Part shown: in pieces, positions 8,060 to 17,601 of the stretch
Position numbering within the stretch: position 1 is the first letter of the stretch
Layout: each line of letters starts with the position of its first letter
Source of the DNA: Aquincola tertiaricarbonis
GTDB taxonomy: Bacteria; Pseudomonadota; Gammaproteobacteria; Burkholderiales; Burkholderiaceae_C
Reading direction: 5' to 3'
DNA: 64,000 nucleotides
Assembly: GCF_000969605.1 (NCBI RefSeq)
Contig: NZ_JZUE01000010.1
Span: forward strand, 124,001-188,000
Program-made: the position numbers and the translations under genes
The notes under the pieces: generated by a model
Database searches by the model: none
What the model was told of the DNA's origin: nothing
The model's input: only the letters and a program-made list of their open reading frames with translations

Positions 8060-9120
8060 GCGGGCTGGGCGAGCAGGTGCTGCGCGGTGGAGAACACGTG
8101 GTCGACGGTGTGCGCGCGCATGCAGTCGAAGCGGCCGCCGCAGGTGGGGTTGCGCTTGCAGGGCGAGCAGGGCAGCGGCTCGTAGAGGATGGCGGTGCGC
8201 GGCGCATCGGCGTCGCGGTAGGGCCGCGTGGAGCCGAACAGCGCGATCGTCGGGATGCGGAAGGCGCTGCCGGCATGCGTGAGGCCGGTGTCCACGCCGA
8301 TGAGCAGCGCGGCATGCGAGATGAGCGCCACGCTCTCGTCCAGCTTGAGCTGGCCGGCCAGGTCGATCGCCGACGGCGCCGCCGACGCGATGCGCGCGGC
8401 CGCGGGCCGGTCGGCCGGGCCGCCCAGCAGCACCGGCGTGATGCCATGCATCGCCAGCCGCTCGGCCAGCGCGGACCAGCGGTCCTCGAACCAGTGCTTC
8501 TGCGGCCGCGTGGTGAAGGGGCACAGCACGGCGAAGGGCGGCAGCACCTTGCGCGCGGCCAGCGCATCCAGCGCACGCCGGTGGGTGGCTTCGTCGAAGC
8601 GCAGGTCGAGCCGGAAGGCCTCGTCCGGTGCACCCATGTGGCGGGCCAGCGCGCGGTATTCGGCGCCGATGCGCGGGTCGCCGGCCTTGGGCGGATCGAG
8701 CCGCTCGGTGGCCAGCCACTGCGCGCCTTCGCGCGCCAGCAGGCCCACCCGCCGCGGTGCGCCGCTCATCCAGGCCCACAACCCGCTCTTGAGCAGGCCC
8801 TGCGCATCCAGGGCCACGGTGAAGCGCCGTTCGCGCAAGGCGCGGCGGAAGCTGCGCAGCTCGCGCCACAGCGCGCCGTACTGCTTGTCTCTCCATAACT
8901 GCTGCCACTGCTGGCGCGGCCAGACGATCACCTCGTCGAGCAGCGGGTGCTGGCGCAGCAGCGGCGCGGCGGGTGATTCGGTCAGCCAGGCGATGTGCGC
9001 ATCGGGGTGCTGCGAGCGCAGCGCCGGGATCAGGCCCGAGGCCATCATCACGTCGCCCAGCGCTGACAACCGCACGATGAGGATGCGCTGCGCCGCCGTG
9101 TTGGCTGCCCGTTCGCTCAC
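8056..9120 (-). CDS. Glycosyltransferase family 9, heptosyltransferase-like
   Basis: 354 residues. Typical GT9/heptosyltransferase features: ILIVRLSALGDVMMASGLIPAL at the N terminus, ALDAQGLLKSGL in the middle and the ADP-heptose-site segments VLLGGPADRP and LIGVDTGLTHAGSAFRIPTIALFG. It resembles WaaC more than WaaF in the middle region, but I do not assign a symbol. The C terminus has a Cys cluster (CSPCKRNPTCGGRFDCM) also seen in other GT9 members. Start is GTG 9120, in a GTGA overlap with the gmhB stop; longer readings upstream would run through gmhB. Confidence 0.88.
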   Translation of the reverse strand: MSERAANTAAQRILIVRLSALGDVMMASGLIPALRSQHPDAHIAWLTESPAAPLLRQHPLLDEVIVWPRQQWQQLWRDKQYGALWRELRSFRRALRERRFTVALDAQGLLKSGLWAWMSGAPRRVGLLAREGAQWLATERLDPPKAGDPRIGAEYRALARHMGAPDEAFRLDLRFDEATHRRALDALAARKVLPPFAVLCPFTTRPQKHWFEDRWSALAERLAMHGITPVLLGGPADRPAAARIASAAPSAIDLAGQLKLDESVALISHAALLIGVDTGLTHAGSAFRIPTIALFGSTRPYRDADAPRTAILYEPLPCSPCKRNPTCGGRFDCMRAHTVDHVFSTAQHLLAQPA

Positions 9121-9689
9121 GGCGCGCGGGCGGCGGTGGCGTCCGCCAGCAGGTCGGCGGTGGCCGCGGCCAGGTCGGCATGCACGCTGTCGGCCAGCGC
9201 CAGGTCGGCCGGCGTCAGCACGTGGCCCGAGCGCACCAGCATCACCCGGCCGACACCGGCGGCGCGGCCGGCTTCGGCGTCGGAGCCCTTGTCGCCCACC
9301 AGCACCGAATCGGCCAGCGACAGGTCCAGCGCGCGGGCCGCTTGCAGCAGCATGCCCGGCGCCGGCTTGCGGCAGTCGCAATCGACGGCCAGTGCCGGCA
9401 CCGTGCCCTTGGGATGGTGCGGGCAGTGGTACACCGCGGCCAGCGGCACGCCTTGTCCAAGCAGGTGCTCGCGCAGCGTGGCGGTGAGCTGCTGGTACTG
9501 CGCCTCGGTGTACATCCCGCGCGCCAGGCCCGACTGGTTGGTGATCACCACCAGCGCATAACCCGCCTCGTGCAGCCGGCGCATCGCGTCCACGCTGCCG
9601 GGCACGAACTCGAAGTCTTCCCAGGTGTGCACATAGCCGTGCTCGACGTTGATCACGCCGTCGCGGTCGAGGAAGGCGGCGCGCTTCAT
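9117..9689 (-). CDS. gmhB: D-glycero-beta-D-manno-heptose 1,7-bisphosphate 7-phosphatase
   Basis: 190 residues, HAD-superfamily phosphatase of the ADP-heptose pathway. Motif I is FLDRDGVIN at residues 6-14, motif II VITNQSG, and the late Asp pair is in VGDKGSDAEAG. The GmhB-specific zinc loop is present: CPHHPKG followed by CDCRKPAPG (Cys-His-Cys-Cys ligands). Start ATG 9689 overlaps the rfaE2 stop (ATGA) and its stop overlaps the GT9 GTG (GTGA), so it is in the middle of a translationally coupled chain. Confidence 0.95.
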   Translation of the reverse strand: MKRAAFLDRDGVINVEHGYVHTWEDFEFVPGSVDAMRRLHEAGYALVVITNQSGLARGMYTEAQYQQLTATLREHLLGQGVPLAAVYHCPHHPKGTVPALAVDCDCRKPAPGMLLQAARALDLSLADSVLVGDKGSDAEAGRAAGVGRVMLVRSGHVLTPADLALADSVHADLAAATADLLADATAARAP

Positions 9690-10177
9690 GCCGCGCCGCC
9701 GCCTGCGGCCATGCGCTTGACCAGGCGGGTGGTGCTGTAGCCATCCACGAAAGGGATGGCCAGCGAGCGACCGCCCCAGCCGCGCACCAGCGCGGTTTCG
9801 GCCAACGTGTCCATGTCGTAGTCGCCGCCCTTGACGTAGACGTCGGGCCGCACGCGGGCCAGCAGCGCCACCGGCGTGGGCTCGTCGAAGAAGGTGACCA
9901 GCGCCACCGAGCCCAGCCCGGCGATGACCAGCGCGCGGTCCAGCTCGGTGTTGATCGGCCGCTCCGGGCCCTTGCCCAGGCCGCGGGCCGAACGGTCGGT
10001 GTTCAGCGCCACGATCAGCGACGCACCCAGCTGCGATGCCTGGTGCAGGTACTGCACATGGCCGCGGTGCAGCAGGTCGAACACGCCGTTGGTGAACACC
10101 CAGGGCCGCGGCAGCGTGGCCAGGCGCGCGGGCAGCTCGTCGGGCAGGCAGAGCTTGCTGTCGGGTGACGGGTTCAT
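9686..10177 (-). CDS. rfaE2: D-glycero-beta-D-manno-heptose 1-phosphate adenylyltransferase
   Basis: 163 residues; makes ADP-heptose from heptose 1-phosphate and ATP. The nucleotidyltransferase signature FTNGVFDLLHRGHVQYL contains the HxGH (RGHV) site, and ALNTDRSARGLGKG and VRPDVYVKGGDY are conserved in HldE/RfaE C-terminal domains. In enterobacteria this domain is fused to the kinase; here it is a separate gene directly after rfaE1, as in many betaproteobacteria. Both ends are 4-nt ATGA overlaps with neighbours. Confidence 0.95.
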   Translation of the reverse strand: MNPSPDSKLCLPDELPARLATLPRPWVFTNGVFDLLHRGHVQYLHQASQLGASLIVALNTDRSARGLGKGPERPINTELDRALVIAGLGSVALVTFFDEPTPVALLARVRPDVYVKGGDYDMDTLAETALVRGWGGRSLAIPFVDGYSTTRLVKRMAAGGGAA

Positions 10178-11139
10178 GCGGTGGTGCGGGCAAACAGCTC
10201 GTCGAAGGTGACACCGGCGGTGCCGAACTTGCCCACCACGATGCTGCCGGCGCGGTTGGCATGCGGCACGGCCTCGCGCAGCGTCGTGCCGTCGGCCACC
10301 AGGGCGGCCAGCGTGGCGATCACCGTGTCCCCCGCACCCGTCACGTCAAACACCTCGCGCGCCAGCGCCGGCACATGCAGCGCGCCCTGGGCATCGAAGA
10401 GCGTCATGCCTTCTTCCGAACGGGTGAGCAGCACCGCTTGCAGCTTCAGCCGCTCGCGCAGCGCCTGGACGCGTTCGGTCAGCATGGCCTCGTCGCTCCA
10501 GCGGCCGATCACCTGCGCCAGCTCCAAGCGGTTGGGCGTGATGACGGTGGCGCCGGCGTAGCGGTCGAAGTCGGTGCCCTTGGGATCAACCAGCACCGGC
10601 CGGCCGGCCGCGCGGGCGATCTCGATCATGCGCGGGATGTGGGCCAGGCCGCCCTTGGCGTAGTCGCTGAACAGCACCACATCATGGCGCTGCACCTCGC
10701 GCTCCACCGCGCCCAGCAGCTGCGACAGCACCTCGTGGCTGGGCTGGCTTTCGAAGTCGATGCGCAGCAGCTGCTGCGAGCGGCCGATCACCCTGAGCTT
10801 GACGATGGTCTGCAGCGTGGCGTCGTGGCCCAGCACATGGGCCACGCGGCGTTCGTCCAGCAGCTTCTGCAGCCGCTGGGCCGCGTCGTCGGTGCCCACC
10901 ACCGTCAGCAGCGTGGCCGGCACGCCCAGCATCTGCACGTTGTAGGCGACGTTGGCCGCACCGCCCAGGCGCTCTTCCTCGCGGCGGATGCGCACCACCG
11001 GCACCGGCGCCTCGGGCGAGATGCGCTCCACGTCGCCGAACCAGTAGCGGTCCAGCATCACGTCGCCCACCACCATCACGCGGCGGCGGGCCAGCGCATC
11101 GCGCGAGACGCTTTTCTTGAGCGGAATCGGAAAACTCAC
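10174..11139 (-). CDS. rfaE1: D-glycero-beta-D-manno-heptose 7-phosphate kinase
   Basis: 321 residues, PfkB/ribokinase-family kinase that adds the 1-phosphate in ADP-heptose synthesis. The N-terminal GDVMLDRYWFGDVERISPEAPVPVV segment and GGAANVAYNVQ are typical of RfaE1. The C-terminal anion-hole/catalytic motif is FDVTGAGDTVIATLA. GTG at 11139 is taken as the start because it forms a GTGA overlap with the gmhA stop and the homology begins shortly after (KKSVSRDALARRRVMVVGDV). Its stop overlaps the rfaE2 ATG by 4 nt. Confidence 0.94.
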   Translation of the reverse strand: MSFPIPLKKSVSRDALARRRVMVVGDVMLDRYWFGDVERISPEAPVPVVRIRREEERLGGAANVAYNVQMLGVPATLLTVVGTDDAAQRLQKLLDERRVAHVLGHDATLQTIVKLRVIGRSQQLLRIDFESQPSHEVLSQLLGAVEREVQRHDVVLFSDYAKGGLAHIPRMIEIARAAGRPVLVDPKGTDFDRYAGATVITPNRLELAQVIGRWSDEAMLTERVQALRERLKLQAVLLTRSEEGMTLFDAQGALHVPALAREVFDVTGAGDTVIATLAALVADGTTLREAVPHANRAGSIVVGKFGTAGVTFDELFARTTA

Positions 11140-11705
11140 GCGATCCCCAGCTTGTCTTCGATCAGCCCGCACAGCGTGTGGATCACCAGGATGTGCACTT
11201 CCTGGATGCGCGCCGTCACGTCGCTGGGCGCCACGATGGCCAGGTCGCTCTTGGCCAGCAGCGGCCCGCCGTCGCGGCCGAGCAGGCCCACCACCTTGGC
11301 GCCGGCCTCGCGCGCGGCGGCGGCGGCCTTCAGCACGTTGGGCGAGCGGCCGGAGGTGCTGATGCCGATGAAGCAGTCGCCCGGCCGCGCCAGCGCCTGC
11401 ACCTGGCGGGCGAAGACGTCGTCGAATCCATAGTCGTTGCCGATGCAGGTGAGCGCCGAGCTGTCGGTGGACAGCGCGATCGCCGCCAGCGGCCGGCGGT
11501 CCTTGATGAAGCGGCCGGTGAGCTCCGAGGCCAGGTGCTGCGCATCGGCCGCCGAGCCACCGTTGCCGCACACCAGCAGCTTGTTGCCGGCCTGCAGCAC
11601 GGCCGCCAGCAGTGCGCCCACGCGCTCCACGTCGGCTTCCAGCGCGGGCAGGCGGCGCATCACGTCGAGATGCTGTTCGACGTTGTCGAGAAAGAGGGAA
11701 GACAT
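11136..11705 (-). CDS. gmhA: Sedoheptulose 7-phosphate isomerase
   Basis: 189 residues, SIS-domain isomerase making D-glycero-D-manno-heptose 7-phosphate, the first step of ADP-heptose synthesis. Visible motifs are LLVCGNGGSAADAQHLASEL (phosphosugar loop), FIGISTSGRSPNVLKAA and the C-terminal QEVHILVIHTLCGLIE with the conserved Glu/His. With rfaE1, rfaE2 and gmhB it completes the pathway to D,D-heptose; the epimerase hldD is not in the window. It lies 13 nt after lapB. Confidence 0.95.
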   Translation of the reverse strand: MSSLFLDNVEQHLDVMRRLPALEADVERVGALLAAVLQAGNKLLVCGNGGSAADAQHLASELTGRFIKDRRPLAAIALSTDSSALTCIGNDYGFDDVFARQVQALARPGDCFIGISTSGRSPNVLKAAAAAREAGAKVVGLLGRDGGPLLAKSDLAIVAPSDVTARIQEVHILVIHTLCGLIEDKLGIA

Positions 11706-11718
11706 CAGGCGTCGGTGC

Positions 11719-12873
11719 TCACTGGTCGTCCAGCCGCTGCGGCGGGAAGCTGTCCCAGCTCAGGCAGGCAGGGCATTGCCAAAAATAGTGCTGCGCCTCG
11801 AAACCACAAGCGGCGCAGCGGTAGCGGTGCATGGGCTTGGCGGCCTGCTCCACCGCCTGCCGCAGCCCGGCGCGAGCGGCGTCGCCCCAGGGCGCGGGCG
11901 GCAGCTGCATCAGCGCGGTGGCCGCGGCAATCGACGGATGCTGGCCCAGGTGCTGCGCCATGCGCTGCACGGCATCGGCCTCATGCCCCGGGGGATCCAG
12001 CAACGCCAGTGCCTGCAGCAGCTCGATGCCGGGATGCCGCTCGTACAGGCCCAGCAGCATCGTGCGCGCGGTGTCGGCCTGGCCGCTGGCCAGGGCGCTG
12101 CGGGCCCAGTCGCGGGCGATCAGGCTGAAGGTGGCCGGATGCCGCGCGCGCAGGTCGTTCCATACCTGCACCGCCTCGGCATGGCGGCCCAGGCGCGCCA
12201 GGCGCTGGCCGGCCAGCACATAGGGCCGCGCGGCCGTGGGCGAGGCGGTCATGGCACGCTGCAGGCAGGCTTCGGCTTCCTCGGGCTGGCTGCGTTCGTC
12301 GGCCTCGATGGCCAGCTCGCACCAGTAGTGCGCGATGCGCGATGCGAAGGAGCCGGTGCCGCCTTTTTCCAGCTTGGCGGCGACGTCGGCCGCCGCACGC
12401 CAGTCACGCGAGCGCTCATGCAGCGACAGCAGGGCCAGCCGGGCCTCGGTGTCGAAGGGCGTGCCTTCGAGTGCGCGATAGGCCTCCTCGGCGCGGTCGA
12501 ACAGCCCGGCCTTCATGAAGTCCTGGGCCAGCGCGTACTGGGCGCGCTCGCGGTCGGCCTGCGGCAGGTCGCCACGGTTCAGCAGGTGCTGGTGCACCCG
12601 CACCGCGCGCTCGAACTCGCCGCGGCGGCGGAACAGGTTGCCCAGCGCGAAGTGCAGCTCCGAGGTGTCGGGGTCGTTCTGCACCGCTTCGATGAAAGCA
12701 TCGATGGCCTTGTCGTGCTGCTCGTTCAGCAGCAGGTTCAGGCCCTTGAAGTAGGCCTTGGGCGACTCCTGCTGCTCACGCTTCCATTGGCGCAGGTCGA
12801 AGCGCGAGGCCGCCCAGCCCAGTGCAAACATCACCGGCAGGCCGAGCAGCAACCACTGCAGGTCAAAGTCCAT
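11719..12873 (-). CDS. lapB: LPS assembly regulator LapB (YciM)
   Basis: 384 residues. One N-terminal membrane helix (LQWLLLGLPVMFALGWAASR) is followed by many tetratricopeptide repeats (for example SELHFALGNLFRRRGEFERAV) and a C-terminal rubredoxin-type metal site, YRCAACGFEAQHYFWQCPAC. In E. coli LapB directs FtsH to degrade LpxC and so limits lipid A synthesis. Placement between lapA and the heptose genes fits a role in matching lipid A supply to core synthesis. Overlaps lapA by 11 nt. Confidence 0.95.
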   Translation of the reverse strand: MDFDLQWLLLGLPVMFALGWAASRFDLRQWKREQQESPKAYFKGLNLLLNEQHDKAIDAFIEAVQNDPDTSELHFALGNLFRRRGEFERAVRVHQHLLNRGDLPQADRERAQYALAQDFMKAGLFDRAEEAYRALEGTPFDTEARLALLSLHERSRDWRAAADVAAKLEKGGTGSFASRIAHYWCELAIEADERSQPEEAEACLQRAMTASPTAARPYVLAGQRLARLGRHAEAVQVWNDLRARHPATFSLIARDWARSALASGQADTARTMLLGLYERHPGIELLQALALLDPPGHEADAVQRMAQHLGQHPSIAAATALMQLPPAPWGDAARAGLRQAVEQAAKPMHRYRCAACGFEAQHYFWQCPACLSWDSFPPQRLDDQ

Positions 12874-13183
12874 CGCGCGGGGGATGCTCGGGCAGGAAGT
12901 CGGAAGGCGGGGGCACGCTGGCCGGCACGGCGGCCGGCGCGGGTGCCAGAGGCTCGGGGCTCACGCGGCGGGCCACGCGGCGGTGGCGCCACCAGCTGGG
13001 CACCATCGCCAGCACGCCAATGGCACAGCCGGCGGCAAAGGCGATCAGCACGATGATGACCATCGGTGCGCGCCATTCCACACCGAAGAACCAACGCACC
13101 GCGGCCTCCTGCTGGTTGTTCAGCGCAAAGGCGAAGAGGGCGAAGAAGACAAAGGCTCGGATGAGCCAGACGAGAAAGCGCAT
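12863..13183 (-). CDS. lapA: LPS assembly protein LapA (DUF1049)
   Basis: 106 residues with two membrane helices (LVWLIRAFVFFALFAFAL and VIIVLIAFAAGCAIGVLAMV) separated by NNQQEAAVRWFFGVEW, the normal LapA pattern. The C terminus is a Pro/Ala-rich cytoplasmic tail. Acts next to LapB in the inner membrane. A TAGAAT hexamer (13198-13193 on the minus strand) sits 9 nt before the ATG and may be a -10 box giving a very short leader, after the terminator that follows ihfB. Confidence 0.9.
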   Translation of the reverse strand: MRFLVWLIRAFVFFALFAFALNNQQEAAVRWFFGVEWRAPMVIIVLIAFAAGCAIGVLAMVPSWWRHRRVARRVSPEPLAPAPAAVPASVPPPSDFLPEHPPRDGL

Positions 13184-13245
13184 GGCCGGCGGATTCTAGC
13201 CACGCGTTCCAGGGGCGCCGGCGGGCTGCACGGCCGTGTGTTGCA

Positions 13246-13274
13246 CAAAGAAAAACACGGCCCGAAGGCCGTGT
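13246..13274 (-). terminator. Rho-independent terminator of ihfB
   Basis: Read on the minus strand: a perfect 8-bp stem ACACGGCC/GGCCGTGT (13274-13267 and 13262-13255) with a TTCG tetraloop, followed by TTTTTCTTT. It separates rpsA-ihfB from lapA. Confidence 0.9.
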
Positions 13275-13296
13275 GGTGTGCTTGCGCGAGCCGCGT

Positions 13297-13635
13297 TCAG
13301 CGCGTGAGCGCCGGCTCGTCGTCGGGCGCGTCCGCCGCCGTCGAGGCCAGCGGCACGTTGGCGTCCACCGCTTCGCGCAACGCCTTGCCCGGCTTGAAGT
13401 GCGGCACCAGCTTCTCGGGGATCACCACCTGCTCGCCGCTGCGCGGGTTGCGGCCCACGCGGGGCGGCCGGCGGTTAATCGAGAAGCTGCCAAAGCCGCG
13501 GATCTCGATGCGGTGACCGCGCGCCAGCGCATCGGACATCGCATCGAGCATGGTCTTCACCGCGAACTCGGTGTCGCGTTGCGTCAGCTGGCCGAAGCGT
13601 TCGGCCAGCGCGGCAACGAGGTCGGACCGGGTCAT
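13297..13635 (-). CDS. ihfB: Integration host factor beta subunit
   Basis: 112 residues, DNA-bending HU/IHF family. It begins [21 protein letters not shown], typical of IhfB, and has the DNA-binding arm [24 protein letters not shown]. About 15-18 residues of acidic, Ala-rich extension ([14 protein letters not shown]) follow the core, longer than the 94-residue E. coli protein. Lies 28 nt after rpsA, the conserved order, and is followed by a strong terminator. Confidence 0.96.
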   Translation of the reverse strand: MTRSDLVAALAERFGQLTQRDTEFAVKTMLDAMSDALARGHRIEIRGFGSFSINRRPPRVGRNPRSGEQVVIPEKLVPHFKPGKALREAVDANVPLASTAADAPDDEPALTR

Positions 13636-13663
13636 GCGCGAAAAACCAGGCGGCCGTCAGGCA

Positions 13664-15379
13664 TCAACCGTTGTTCTGGTTGTCCAGCTTGGCGCGCAGC
13701 AGGGCGCCCAGGCTGGTGGTGCCGGCCGATTCACGCTCGCTGGTCTGCGACAGGCGCTGCATGGCTTCCTGCTGGTCGGCGGAGTCCTTGGCCTTGATCG
13801 ACAGCTGGATCGAACGCAGCTTGCGGTCGATGTTGATGATCATGGCGTTGACTTCGTCGCCTTCCTTCAGCACGTTGCGCGCGTCTTCCACGCGGTCGCG
13901 GCTGATTTCGGAAGCACGCAGGTAGCCGGTCACGTCGTCGGTCAGCTGGATCTCGGCGCCGCGGGCGTCCACCGTCTTCACCTTGCCGGTGACCAGGGCG
14001 CCCCGGTCGTTCAGCGTGGTGAAGGTGGCGAACGGGTCACCGTCCAGCTGCTTGATGCCCAGCGAGATGCGCTCGCGCTCGACGTCCACGGCCAGCACGA
14101 TGGCTTCGACTTCCTGGCCCTTCTTGAAGTTGCGCACGGCCGCTTCGCCCGGCTCGTGCCAGGACAGGTCGGACAGGTGCACCAGGCCGTCGATGCCCTG
14201 GGCCAGGCCCACGAACACGCCGAAGTCGGTGATCGACTTGACCGGGCCCTTGACGCGGTCGCCACGCTTCACGTTGGAAGAGAACTCTTCCCACGGGTTG
14301 GCCTTGCACTGCTTCATGCCCAGGCTGATGCGGCGCTTGTCTTCGTCGATCTCGAGGACCATGACTTCGACTTCGTCGCCCAGCGACACCAGCTTGCTCG
14401 GGCTGACGTTCTTGTTGGTCCAGTCCATTTCCGAGACGTGCACCAGGCCTTCGATGCCCGGCTCGATCTCGACGAACGCACCGTAGTCGGCGATGTTGGT
14501 CACCTTGCCGAACAGGCGGGTGCCCGTCGGGTAGCGGCGGGCCACGCCCATCCACGGGTCGTCGCCCAGCTGCTTGATGCCCAGCGAGACGCGGTTCTTC
14601 TCGGCGTCGAACTTCAGGACCTTGGCCTGGAGCTCTTGGCCCACCGTCACCACTTCGCTCGGGTGACGCACACGGCGCCAGGCCATGTCGGTGATGTGCA
14701 GCAGGCCGTCGATGCCGCCCAGGTCCACGAACGCACCGTATTCGGTGATGTTCTTGACCACGCCGTTGACGATGGCGCCTTCGCGCAGCGTTTCCATCAG
14801 CTTGGCGCGTTCCTCGCCCATCGAGGCTTCGACCACGGCGCGGCGCGACAACACGACGTTATTGCGCTTGCGGTCGAGCTTGATGACCTTGAACTCCATG
14901 GTCTTGCCCTCGAACGGGCTCATGTCCTTGACCGGACGCGTGTCGAGCAGCGAGCCGGGCAGGAAGGCGCGGATGCCGTTGACCAGCACGGTCAGGCCGC
15001 CCTTGACCTTGCCGTTCACGGTGCCGGTCACGAAGTCGCCGGATTCCAGCGAGTTCTCGAGCGACAGCCACGAGGCCAGGCGCTTGGCCTTGTCGCGCGA
15101 CAGGATGGTGTCGCCGTAGCCGTTTTCGAGGGAGTCGATCGCGACGGACACGAAGTCGCCGACTTCGACCTCGACCTCGCCCTGGTCGTTCTTGAATTCT
15201 TCGATGGGAACGTAGGACTCGCTCTTGAGGCCTGCGTTGACCACCACGAAGCTGTGCTCGATGCGGACGACTTCCGCGGAGATCACCTCGCCGGCGCGCA
15301 TGTCGCGCTTCTGGAGGCTTTCCTCGAACATGGCGGCAAAGGATTCGCCGCCGGTGGTGGCAGATTGCATTTCAGACAT
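13664..15379 (-). CDS. rpsA: 30S ribosomal protein S1
   Basis: 571 residues with six S1 RNA-binding repeats. The later four are regular (for example [40 protein letters not shown] and [20 protein letters not shown]), the first two degenerate as in other S1 proteins. Start ATG 15379 ([21 protein letters not shown]) has AGGAAA just upstream; reading frame continues further up but without homology. Brings mRNA to the 30S subunit. Encoded between aroA-cmk and ihfB. Confidence 0.97.
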   Translation of the reverse strand: MSEMQSATTGGESFAAMFEESLQKRDMRAGEVISAEVVRIEHSFVVVNAGLKSESYVPIEEFKNDQGEVEVEVGDFVSVAIDSLENGYGDTILSRDKAKRLASWLSLENSLESGDFVTGTVNGKVKGGLTVLVNGIRAFLPGSLLDTRPVKDMSPFEGKTMEFKVIKLDRKRNNVVLSRRAVVEASMGEERAKLMETLREGAIVNGVVKNITEYGAFVDLGGIDGLLHITDMAWRRVRHPSEVVTVGQELQAKVLKFDAEKNRVSLGIKQLGDDPWMGVARRYPTGTRLFGKVTNIADYGAFVEIEPGIEGLVHVSEMDWTNKNVSPSKLVSLGDEVEVMVLEIDEDKRRISLGMKQCKANPWEEFSSNVKRGDRVKGPVKSITDFGVFVGLAQGIDGLVHLSDLSWHEPGEAAVRNFKKGQEVEAIVLAVDVERERISLGIKQLDGDPFATFTTLNDRGALVTGKVKTVDARGAEIQLTDDVTGYLRASEISRDRVEDARNVLKEGDEVNAMIINIDRKLRSIQLSIKAKDSADQQEAMQRLSQTSERESAGTTSLGALLRAKLDNQNNG

Positions 15380-15469
15380 GGAGTTTCCTGGGAGCCGGCC
15401 GAGGAGGGGAGAGATCGAAAGCGATCTGCAAGGGGGCCGGCAGAGAGTGCAACGGAGGTTGCGGTTACG

Positions 15470-15521
15470 TTGAACAAACCGCCACCCGGCGCAGCCTGTG
15501 CGCTGCTGGGGTGGGTGGCGG
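15470..15521 (-). terminator. Possible terminator/attenuator between cmk and rpsA
   Basis: Read on the minus strand: CCGCCACCC (15521-15513) pairs with GGGTGGCGG (15487-15479), with a smaller inner GCAGC/GCTGC helix, and is followed by TTTGTTC. It would limit read-through from the aroA-cmk gene into rpsA, which probably has its own promoter. The T-run is short. Confidence 0.45.
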
Positions 15522-15540
15522 CACCCGAAAAGCCTGCCGG

Positions 15541-17556
15541 TTATGCGCCGAAAGGCCGGCGCCGTTCCCACCAATCCAGCACCTGGGCCACGGATTCATC
15601 CACGGTCTGGGCTGAGTTGTCGAGCAGCAGCGCATCTTCGGCGGGCTGCAGCGGTGCGATGGCACGGGTACGGTCCCGGGCGTCGCGTGCTTCCAAGTCT
15701 GCGCGAAGGTCGTCGATATTAGACGATAAACCCTTGGAAATCAACTGCTTATGCCGCCGCTCGGCCCGTGTGGCGGCGCTGGCGGTGAGAAACACCTTCA
15801 GCAACGCATCGGGAAAGATCACCGTGCCCATGTCGCGGCCGTCGGCCACCAGGCCCGGCGCCCGGCGGAAGGACACCTGCAGCGCATACAGCGCCGAGCG
15901 CACGTCGCCCAGCGCGGAGATCTTCGACGCCCGGCTGCCCACGTCCTCCCGGCGAAGCTCGTCGCTCACTTCCTCGCCATCGAGGAACAGCCGCGGGCCG
16001 TCGAAGCGCAGCTTCAGCCGGGCGATCACCGCGGCGATGCCCGGGCCGTCGCTGTCGGCCACGCCCTGGCGCAGCGAGGCCAGCGCCGCCACGCGGTACA
16101 GCGAGCCCGAATCGAGGAAGTGGTAGCCCAGCGACGCCGCCAGCGTGCTGGCCAGCGTGCCCTTGCCGGAGGCGGTGGGTCCGTCGATGGTGATCACCGG
16201 CACCTGCTCGCGCGGGGCATGGGCCAGCTCGAACAGCGCCTCGAAGTAGTCGGGGAAGGTCTTGCCGACGCACTTCGGATCGAGGATGCGCATTGGCAGG
16301 CCGTTGAAGGCCGCCAGCGACAGGCACATCGCCATCCGATGGTCGTCGTAGGTGTGGATGGCCGCGGGACGCCACAGCACTGGCGGCCGCACCTCCAGGA
16401 AGTCGTCGCCTTCGACCACCTCGGCGCCCACCTTGCGCAGTTCGTTGGCCATCGCGGCAATGCGGTCGGTCTCCTTCACGCGCCAGCTGGCGATGTTGGT
16501 CAGCCGCGTGGGACCGTCGGCATACAGCGCCATGACCGCCAGCGTCATCGCGGCGTCGGGGATGTGGTTGCAGTCCAGCGTGATGGCGCGCAGCGGCCAG
16601 GCGCCGCGCCGCACCTCGATGCGGTTGGCGTCCATGCGCACGTCGGCGCCCATGGCCTGCGCGGCTTCGACGAAGCGCACGTCACCCTGGATGGAGGCAC
16701 TGCCCACGCCATCGATGCACACCGGCGCGTCCACTGCGGCGATGGCGCCCAGCGCGACGAAATACGAGGCGGACGACGCATCGCCTTCCACATGCACCGC
16801 GCCCGGCGAGCGGTAGCGGCTGCCGGCGGGGAGGGTGAAACGCTGCCAGCCGTCACGCTGCACCTGGATGCCGAAGCGCGCCAGCAGGTTCAGCGTGATC
16901 TCGACATAGGGCTTGGAGATCAGCTCGCCGTCGACCTCGATGACGATGTCGCGGCCCGGCGTGGAATCGGTGGCGCCGCTGGCCAGCGGCAGCGCCAGCA
17001 GCAGCGCGGTGAGGAACTGGCTCGACACGTCGCCGCGCACCCGCACCGCGGTGGCGGTGCGCAGGGTGCCCTTGGCGGTGCCGGCCAGCAGCAGCGGCGG
17101 GTAGCCGTCGGTGCCCAGGTAGCGGATGTCGCAGCCGAGTTGCCGCAGCGCATCCACCAGGTCGCCGATGGGCCGCTCATGCATGCGGGCGACGCCGCTC
17201 AGCTCGAACTGCCCGCCCTGCGTGGCGGCCAGCACCGCCAGCGCGGCGGCCAGCGGACGCATGGCGGTGCCGGCATTGCCCAGAAACAGCGCAGCCTGGT
17301 GCACTGGCAGCTGGCCGCCGATGCCGGTCACGCGCAGGGTGGCGCCTTCCTGCTCGATGCCGCAGCCCAGGGTGCGCAGCGCGTCGATCATCACCCGCGT
17401 GTCGTCGGAATCCAGCAGATCGTGCACCAGCGTGCTGCCTTCGGCCAGGCCGGCCAGCAACAGCACGCGGTTGGAGATGCTCTTGGAGCCGGGCAGACGG
17501 ATGGATCCGGACGCCTTGGCGAGCGGCGGCAGGTCGAGGAAGGGGATGGCGAACAC
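15541..17556 (-). CDS. aroA-cmk: Fused EPSP synthase / cytidylate kinase
   Basis: 671 residues in one open frame. Residues about 1-440 are 3-phosphoshikimate 1-carboxyvinyltransferase ([68 protein letters not shown]). Residues about 450-671 are CMP kinase ([20 protein letters not shown]-loop, [29 protein letters not shown]). The junction is [13 protein letters not shown] with no stop or frameshift. The fusion joins chorismate synthesis to pyrimidine nucleotide recycling, unrelated pathways, and probably arose from their adjacency. Similar fusions are known in some Burkholderiales. Follows tyrA by 45 nt. Confidence 0.95.
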   Translation of the reverse strand: MFAIPFLDLPPLAKASGSIRLPGSKSISNRVLLLAGLAEGSTLVHDLLDSDDTRVMIDALRTLGCGIEQEGATLRVTGIGGQLPVHQAALFLGNAGTAMRPLAAALAVLAATQGGQFELSGVARMHERPIGDLVDALRQLGCDIRYLGTDGYPPLLLAGTAKGTLRTATAVRVRGDVSSQFLTALLLALPLASGATDSTPGRDIVIEVDGELISKPYVEITLNLLARFGIQVQRDGWQRFTLPAGSRYRSPGAVHVEGDASSASYFVALGAIAAVDAPVCIDGVGSASIQGDVRFVEAAQAMGADVRMDANRIEVRRGAWPLRAITLDCNHIPDAAMTLAVMALYADGPTRLTNIASWRVKETDRIAAMANELRKVGAEVVEGDDFLEVRPPVLWRPAAIHTYDDHRMAMCLSLAAFNGLPMRILDPKCVGKTFPDYFEALFELAHAPREQVPVITIDGPTASGKGTLASTLAASLGYHFLDSGSLYRVAALASLRQGVADSDGPGIAAVIARLKLRFDGPRLFLDGEEVSDELRREDVGSRASKISALGDVRSALYALQVSFRRAPGLVADGRDMGTVIFPDALLKVFLTASAATRAERRHKQLISKGLSSNIDDLRADLEARDARDRTRAIAPLQPAEDALLLDNSAQTVDESVAQVLDWWERRRPFGA

Positions 17557-17601
17557 GAACGCGGCGGCTTGGAGGCGGTAGGGCGTGGAGGAGGGGAGCG
17601 C

